The notes beneath the pieces are model-generated. The model saw only the letters and a list, made by a program, of their open reading frames with translations, was not told where the DNA came from and did no database searches. This document shows positions 44,122 through 47,311 of a stretch of DNA of 47,311 nucleotides, piece after piece. Position 1 is the first letter of the stretch. The number at the start of each line of letters is the position of its first letter. This DNA is from JAAYKS01 sp964479435 (GTDB lineage: Bacteria; Bacillota; Clostridia; Saccharofermentanales; UBA5734): positions 1 through 47,311 of the forward strand of contig CAYZME010000004.1 in assembly GCA_964479435.1 (NCBI GenBank), read 5' to 3'. The translations under genes and the position numbers were made by a program.

Positions 44122-46644
44122 ATGCGAAAACTCAGAAATAGCCGGTTGGCCAATATCCTGTTGGTACTTGTCCTGTTACTTGGACTCGTGCCGGCAACCG
44201 CACAATCACATGTCCATGCCGGCTATGAAGACGGGCAGGACTGTATTTATTGCGGTGCGTATCGTTACGATGATTGGCTGTGTGACATGTGCGGCGGCTG
44301 CAGCGCGTATGCCGATGGCAACTGTTACTCTGACAATCATTGCCCGGAATGCGGCAACTGTGCTGATTTCGGTTTGGACCATTGCGGCGACTGTATGCGC
44401 TGCGATGAATGTATCGGCATTTGCTCCAACTGTGAATTGTGTACCGATTGCGGCGCGTATGGCATTGAGGACCTCTGTCACAGTTGCGGACAATGCGCCA
44501 ATTGCGCCGGCATGAGCTGGTGCCAGGGGTGCAACGAATGTGGCACTTGCCACGGTGGCGACCAATGCGCGAGCGAAAACTGCAGTTTGTGTGCCAATTG
44601 TTATGATGCCCGTTGCCCTGTGTGCGGGTGGTGTTCGGAGTGTAACGGAGATCTGTATTGCCCCGATTGCTGGGTGTGTGTTTTTTGTGCCGACTCGCCT
44701 TGCCTTTCATGTTATCGTGACGCTAATTGCGCGTTGGTTTGTTCCGATTGCGAAAGCGCCTGTTCTGAGTGTGCCAGTGCTTTTTGTGAAGATCACCTAC
44801 TGTGCGGCGATTGTGTCGAATTCGTCGATTGCTGCGGCGCTTACTGTATGCAATGCGTAGAAGACCTGGGTATACAGCTCTGTTCCAGTTGCGGAACTTG
44901 CGCCGATTGTACAGACGGATTTTGTGAGAGTTGCGGCTTATGCTCAGACTGCGCCTACATTTGCTCTGAGTGTGGCGAACACTGCTCCGCGTGCTCCGAA
45001 AGCTTCTGTTTTGATTGCGAGCGTTGTGATGCATGTGTGGCAGTCTGTCTCGATTGCGGGACGGTGTGCAGCGATTGCGCGACCGGTTTTTGTGAGGACT
45101 GTCAAAAATGCTCGTCCTGTGTAACCGTCTGTCCCGATTGCGGCGACCGTTGCGATGAATGCGCGCAATTGTGCGAGTCCTGTGGCCATTGCGAAGATTG
45201 TGCCGATATTTGCCTGGATTGCGGATATTTTTGCTCCGTGTGTAATTATATTTGCCCCGACTGCGGCTTATGTGCGGAAAATTGCACACTGATCTGCGTC
45301 TCTTGCTTGGGGACCTGTTCGGATTGTGCAGACGCATTCTGCGATTCCTGCCAATTATGCGCGGACTGTGCCATCATTTGCGTGGATTGCGGAGACCATT
45401 GCGATGCCTGTGCTGAGATGTGTGACACCTGCCACCTTTGCGAACACTGTGCCGATATTTGTCAAAACTGTGGCAGTCATTGCTCCAATTGCGCGCTGAT
45501 TTGCGGCAGCGGTTGTGGCCAGTGCGAGCATTGCGTCGAAATCTGCGCCGAATGTCATAATCTGTGCGAATACAGCGCTTACATTTGCAGCAGCTGTGGC
45601 CGCTGTGATCAATGTAGCGGCATGTTTGACAACCACTTCTTCGACAAATATGAACACTGGTATATGTGCGACTGTGGCGCCACCGATTATTTTGAAGCCC
45701 ACAATTTTAGTGCATGGGCCATCGACGTGCCGGCAACCGCGGCGCAGGATGGGCTTAGAAGCAGAGCCTGCAGTGATTGCGCGTATCGGGAAGAGCAGAC
45801 CATTCCGGCCAACCATGAGCATGTACCCGGTGATTGGATCATCGATCAGTGGGCCACGGCAGATGCCGATGGCAGCAAGCACAAGGAATGTACAATTTGT
45901 GGAGAAATCCTCGATACACAGGCGATCCCGGCTACAGGGCCGGCGCATGAACACGCGTACCCGGACGAGTGGTCGGCCGACGCGAATCGTCATTGGCGTG
46001 TCTGTGAATGCGGCTATCCGGGCTGGGGTGATTATCACAAGCTCAGCGACTGGATCATCGATGTAGAAGCGACTGAAACATCCGCCGGCAGCAAGCACCG
46101 CGAATGCACGGTTTGCGGATACCTGATGGGGACAGAGACAATCCCGATGCTGGTGACGTATACCTATCAGATCACGGAGGGCGCCAATGGCACCTGGACC
46201 CAAGGCAGTGCGGAAGGCGCAAGATTTGTCATCGACGCGGATTTGTCCCAGTTCCTGGGCGTTGGTGTCAATGGCGCGCCGCTGGACGCGTCCGATTATT
46301 CCGCACTCGCCGGCAGCGTTGTGATCACGCTCACTCCAGCTTATCTCAACGCACTGGAAACGGGAAAACTGGATATCGAATTCAGCTTTACCGACGCGAC
46401 CGTGGGCACGACGCTGACCATCGCGGGTGCCGCGAGTGGTGACGAATCCGGATCCAACGGCTCCTCTACGGGGTCTGGCAATGGCAACGGCAGCGGTAAC
46501 AGTGGCGCGGGTGAGATTCCCGGGGACAATCTCCCGCCTACCGGCGAAATCGGTGTCCGCGTGCCCGTGGCCGCGCTTGCTTTATTCCTGCTGGCGAGCC
46601 TGGCAGCCGTGATCCAGCGCAAAAAGAAGAAACAATCATTCTAG
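44122..46644 (+). CDS. cysteine-array cell-wall protein with LPPTGE anchor
   Basis: 840 aa from ATG 44122, which has GGGAGGA at good spacing (the frame is open from TTG 44077). Order: signal peptide (about 1-32); a cysteine array (about 41-498, some 122 Cys); two or three copies of a W-x-x-D-x-x-A-T ... K-H-x-E-C-x-x-C-G ... T-x-x-I-P module (about 510-680, e.g. WIIDVEATETSAGSKHRECTVCG), common in gut Firmicutes surface proteins; a beta domain (YQITEGANGTWTQGSAEGARF ... LDIEFSF, about 685-760); a Gly/Ser/Asn linker; then LPPTG at 46531-46545, a hydrophobic helix and a KKKK tail, a classical sortase sorting signal. It should be wall-attached. I do not recognise the array; metal binding or disulfide scaffolding are the two plain options. 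No sortase is in the window. Confidence 0.85.
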   Translation: MRKLRNSRLANILLVLVLLLGLVPATAQSHVHAGYEDGQDCIYCGAYRYDDWLCDMCGGCSAYADGNCYSDNHCPECGNCADFGLDHCGDCMRCDECIGICSNCELCTDCGAYGIEDLCHSCGQCANCAGMSWCQGCNECGTCHGGDQCASENCSLCANCYDARCPVCGWCSECNGDLYCPDCWVCVFCADSPCLSCYRDANCALVCSDCESACSECASAFCEDHLLCGDCVEFVDCCGAYCMQCVEDLGIQLCSSCGTCADCTDGFCESCGLCSDCAYICSECGEHCSACSESFCFDCERCDACVAVCLDCGTVCSDCATGFCEDCQKCSSCVTVCPDCGDRCDECAQLCESCGHCEDCADICLDCGYFCSVCNYICPDCGLCAENCTLICVSCLGTCSDCADAFCDSCQLCADCAIICVDCGDHCDACAEMCDTCHLCEHCADICQNCGSHCSNCALICGSGCGQCEHCVEICAECHNLCEYSAYICSSCGRCDQCSGMFDNHFFDKYEHWYMCDCGATDYFEAHNFSAWAIDVPATAAQDGLRSRACSDCAYREEQTIPANHEHVPGDWIIDQWATADADGSKHKECTICGEILDTQAIPATGPAHEHAYPDEWSADANRHWRVCECGYPGWGDYHKLSDWIIDVEATETSAGSKHRECTVCGYLMGTETIPMLVTYTYQITEGANGTWTQGSAEGARFVIDADLSQFLGVGVNGAPLDASDYSALAGSVVITLTPAYLNALETGKLDIEFSFTDATVGTTLTIAGAASGDESGSNGSSTGSGNGNGSGNSGAGEIPGDNLPPTGEIGVRVPVAALALFLLASLAAVIQRKKKKQSF
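44881..45615 (+). repeat. regular 27-29-residue cysteine repeat (about nine units)
   Basis: The coding sequence repeats with units of 27-29 codons (about 81 bp): C-x2-C-x2-C-x2-C-x3-C-x2-C-x3-C-x2-C-x3/4. Eight complete units and two partial ones span 245 residues; most have exactly eight cysteines, e.g. CEDCQKCSSCVTVCPDCGDR. The upstream part (44242-44880) has equally dense but irregular CxxC pairs. Non-cysteine positions are mostly acidic or small. Confidence 0.9.
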
Positions 46645-46661
46645 ACCTCACACGGTATGGT

Positions 46662-46700
46662 CCGGCGGCGGTGATCGGTTCACCGCCGCCGGGCTTTTCT
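46662..46700 (+). terminator. intrinsic terminator of the cysteine-array gene
   Basis: 13-bp G+C-rich stem (46662-46674 with 46680-46692), five-base loop TCGGT, followed by GCTTTTCTTTT. Confidence 0.9.
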
Positions 46701-46744
46701 TTTCCCAGCGGGCCGTGTAAAAAAAAATAGCAAAATCGCAGTGA

Positions 46745-46782
46745 AAAAGAGGGTGTCGAATCCAGTAGATTCGACACCTTTT
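46745..46782. terminator. bidirectional terminator between convergent genes
   Basis: GGTGTCGAATC (46752-46762) and its complement (46768-46778), loop CAGTA, with TTTT on the right and AAAAAGA on the left (T run on the minus strand). It can stop the minus-strand regulator gene and back up the preceding terminator. Confidence 0.75.
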
Positions 46783-46822
46783 GCGGGGGCTGTCCGTGCA
46801 AAGTGCAGCGGGGGCAAAAAAT

Positions 46823-47311
46823 TCAAATTATTTTTCCAACAGGGCGTGCCATCTTGGCCCCCACCTTGGCTAATGTTCCATAGTTGAAATACGGGGCGAG
46901 CCGGGGGGCATATTGCCAACCAAATGGTGATGGGTCATACGTCGCCATCATTTCCCATAGAGTTCCGATTGCTACGCCAAAGTCGTTTTCATCTGCGAAC
47001 GGCGCGCCTTGAAAATAAAGCATGGTGCAGGGCGGCAATTCGATCTCCTCGCACTTTGCCGGTACGCGCTTCTTGTAGTCAAGCGGCACTTCCACACCCG
47101 AAGCCGTATCGCCCGTGCCGGGGGTCATGAGATTCTGTGGCAGGGTTAAGAGGGCCGCCGTGTCAAATTTTTCCGCAATGCTGTTAAACATTCCTTCCCA
47201 CTCGCAACCCATCTCTTCACAGTACGAAAAGTAGTCGGTCGCTTTTGTTGAACGCATGAGAATCAGCTTGCGCGCGGGCCGCTCAACCGCCGTAACCGTC
47301 ATGGTTCTTGA
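46823..47311 (-). CDS. AraC/GyrI-like effector-binding domain protein, partial
   Basis: The frame is open from the window edge to the stop at 46823, at least 162 residues. TAVERPARKLILMRS, YCEEMGCEWEGMFNSI, VEVPLDYKKRVPAKCEEIELPPCTMLYFQGAPF and WEMMATYDPSPFGWQYAPRLAPYFNYG match the GyrI-like/BacR effector-binding domain that forms the C-terminal half of many Clostridia AraC-family regulators. The internal Met at 47302 is not a convincing start; the helix-turn-helix part probably lies outside. Ligand unknown. Confidence 0.7.
   Translation of the reverse strand, partial: SRTMTVTAVERPARKLILMRSTKATDYFSYCEEMGCEWEGMFNSIAEKFDTAALLTLPQNLMTPGTGDTASGVEVPLDYKKRVPAKCEEIELPPCTMLYFQGAPFADENDFGVAIGTLWEMMATYDPSPFGWQYAPRLAPYFNYGTLAKVGAKMARPVGKII

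Noticed and set aside
44132..44710. Long minus-strand open frames rich in Arg, His and Asn opposite the cysteine array
   Set aside because: They are the reverse of repeated TGT/TGC codons (no stops arise), have no ribosome sites and no family features.
44881..45615. 81-bp periodicity as a CRISPR or DNA satellite
   Set aside because: The period is in codons and conserved only at Cys positions; synonymous TGT/TGC vary, so it is protein-level repetition.

Overview
The window looks like chromosomal sequence from an uncultured, fermentative, H2-metabolising Bacillota (Clostridia-like) bacterium. The evidence is the gene order efp - gls24/amaP/DUF2273 - nusB - xseA - xseB - ispA - dxs - nadK - argR - recN and phoH - pgpH - ybeY - era - recO, RNase Y next to ymdB, strong GGAGG ribosome binding sites with many TTG/GTG starts, a three-gene [FeFe]-hydrogenase operon, and an LPxTG-type surface protein carrying repeats of gut-Firmicutes style. 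Base composition is moderate, slightly above half G+C by eye. Two runs of exactly 10 N (16592-16601 and 35407-35416) show a short-read scaffold, probably metagenome-assembled.

Layout. 1-6167: divergent topoisomerase pair (parE/parC-like) and a membrane-anchored polysaccharide-deacetylase-like protein. 6217-7569 (minus): aspartate kinase. 7732-10233: YqeG-type HAD phosphatase, endonuclease IV and Xaa-Pro peptidase. 10345-20167: efp, the Gls24-AmaP-DUF2273 envelope-stress module, nusB, exonuclease VII (xseA, xseB), ispA, dxs (interrupted by gap 1), nadK, argR, recN; then a convergent RluA-type pseudouridine synthase. 21253-25054: hydC-hydB-hydA hydrogenase behind an unusual triple 22-bp-phased repeat and closed by a strong terminator. 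25247-29831: rny, ymdB, an orphan peptide-type solute-binding protein, lspA. 29841-37663: rluD, two DUF881 proteins, phoH, pgpH, ybeY (broken by gap 2 plus foreign DNA), era, recO. 37685-40186 (minus): a PD-(D/E)XK nuclease fused to an XPD/DinG-type helicase. 40385-43953: a three-gene signalling set (multi-pass sensor without a kinase domain, membrane histidine kinase, LuxR-type regulator). 44122-46644: an extraordinary cell-wall protein with about 120 cysteines in about 458 residues. 46823-47311 (minus): the C-terminal end of an AraC/GyrI-like effector-binding regulator running off the edge.

Most of the window is conserved housekeeping sequence. The least explained part is its right end: the cysteine array and the signalling genes beside it. 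Two further points matter. Four neighbourhoods that in Bacillus subtilis contain sporulation genes (spoIIIA, spoIVB-spo0A, yqfCD, spoVS) are present here without them, suggesting a non-sporulating lineage. And ybeY is split by about 133 bp of roughly 76% G+C foreign tsaD sequence; deleting 35407-35549 restores an uninterrupted YbeY frame, so this is an assembly chimera rather than biology. All functional calls come from reading motifs by eye; no database search was run.
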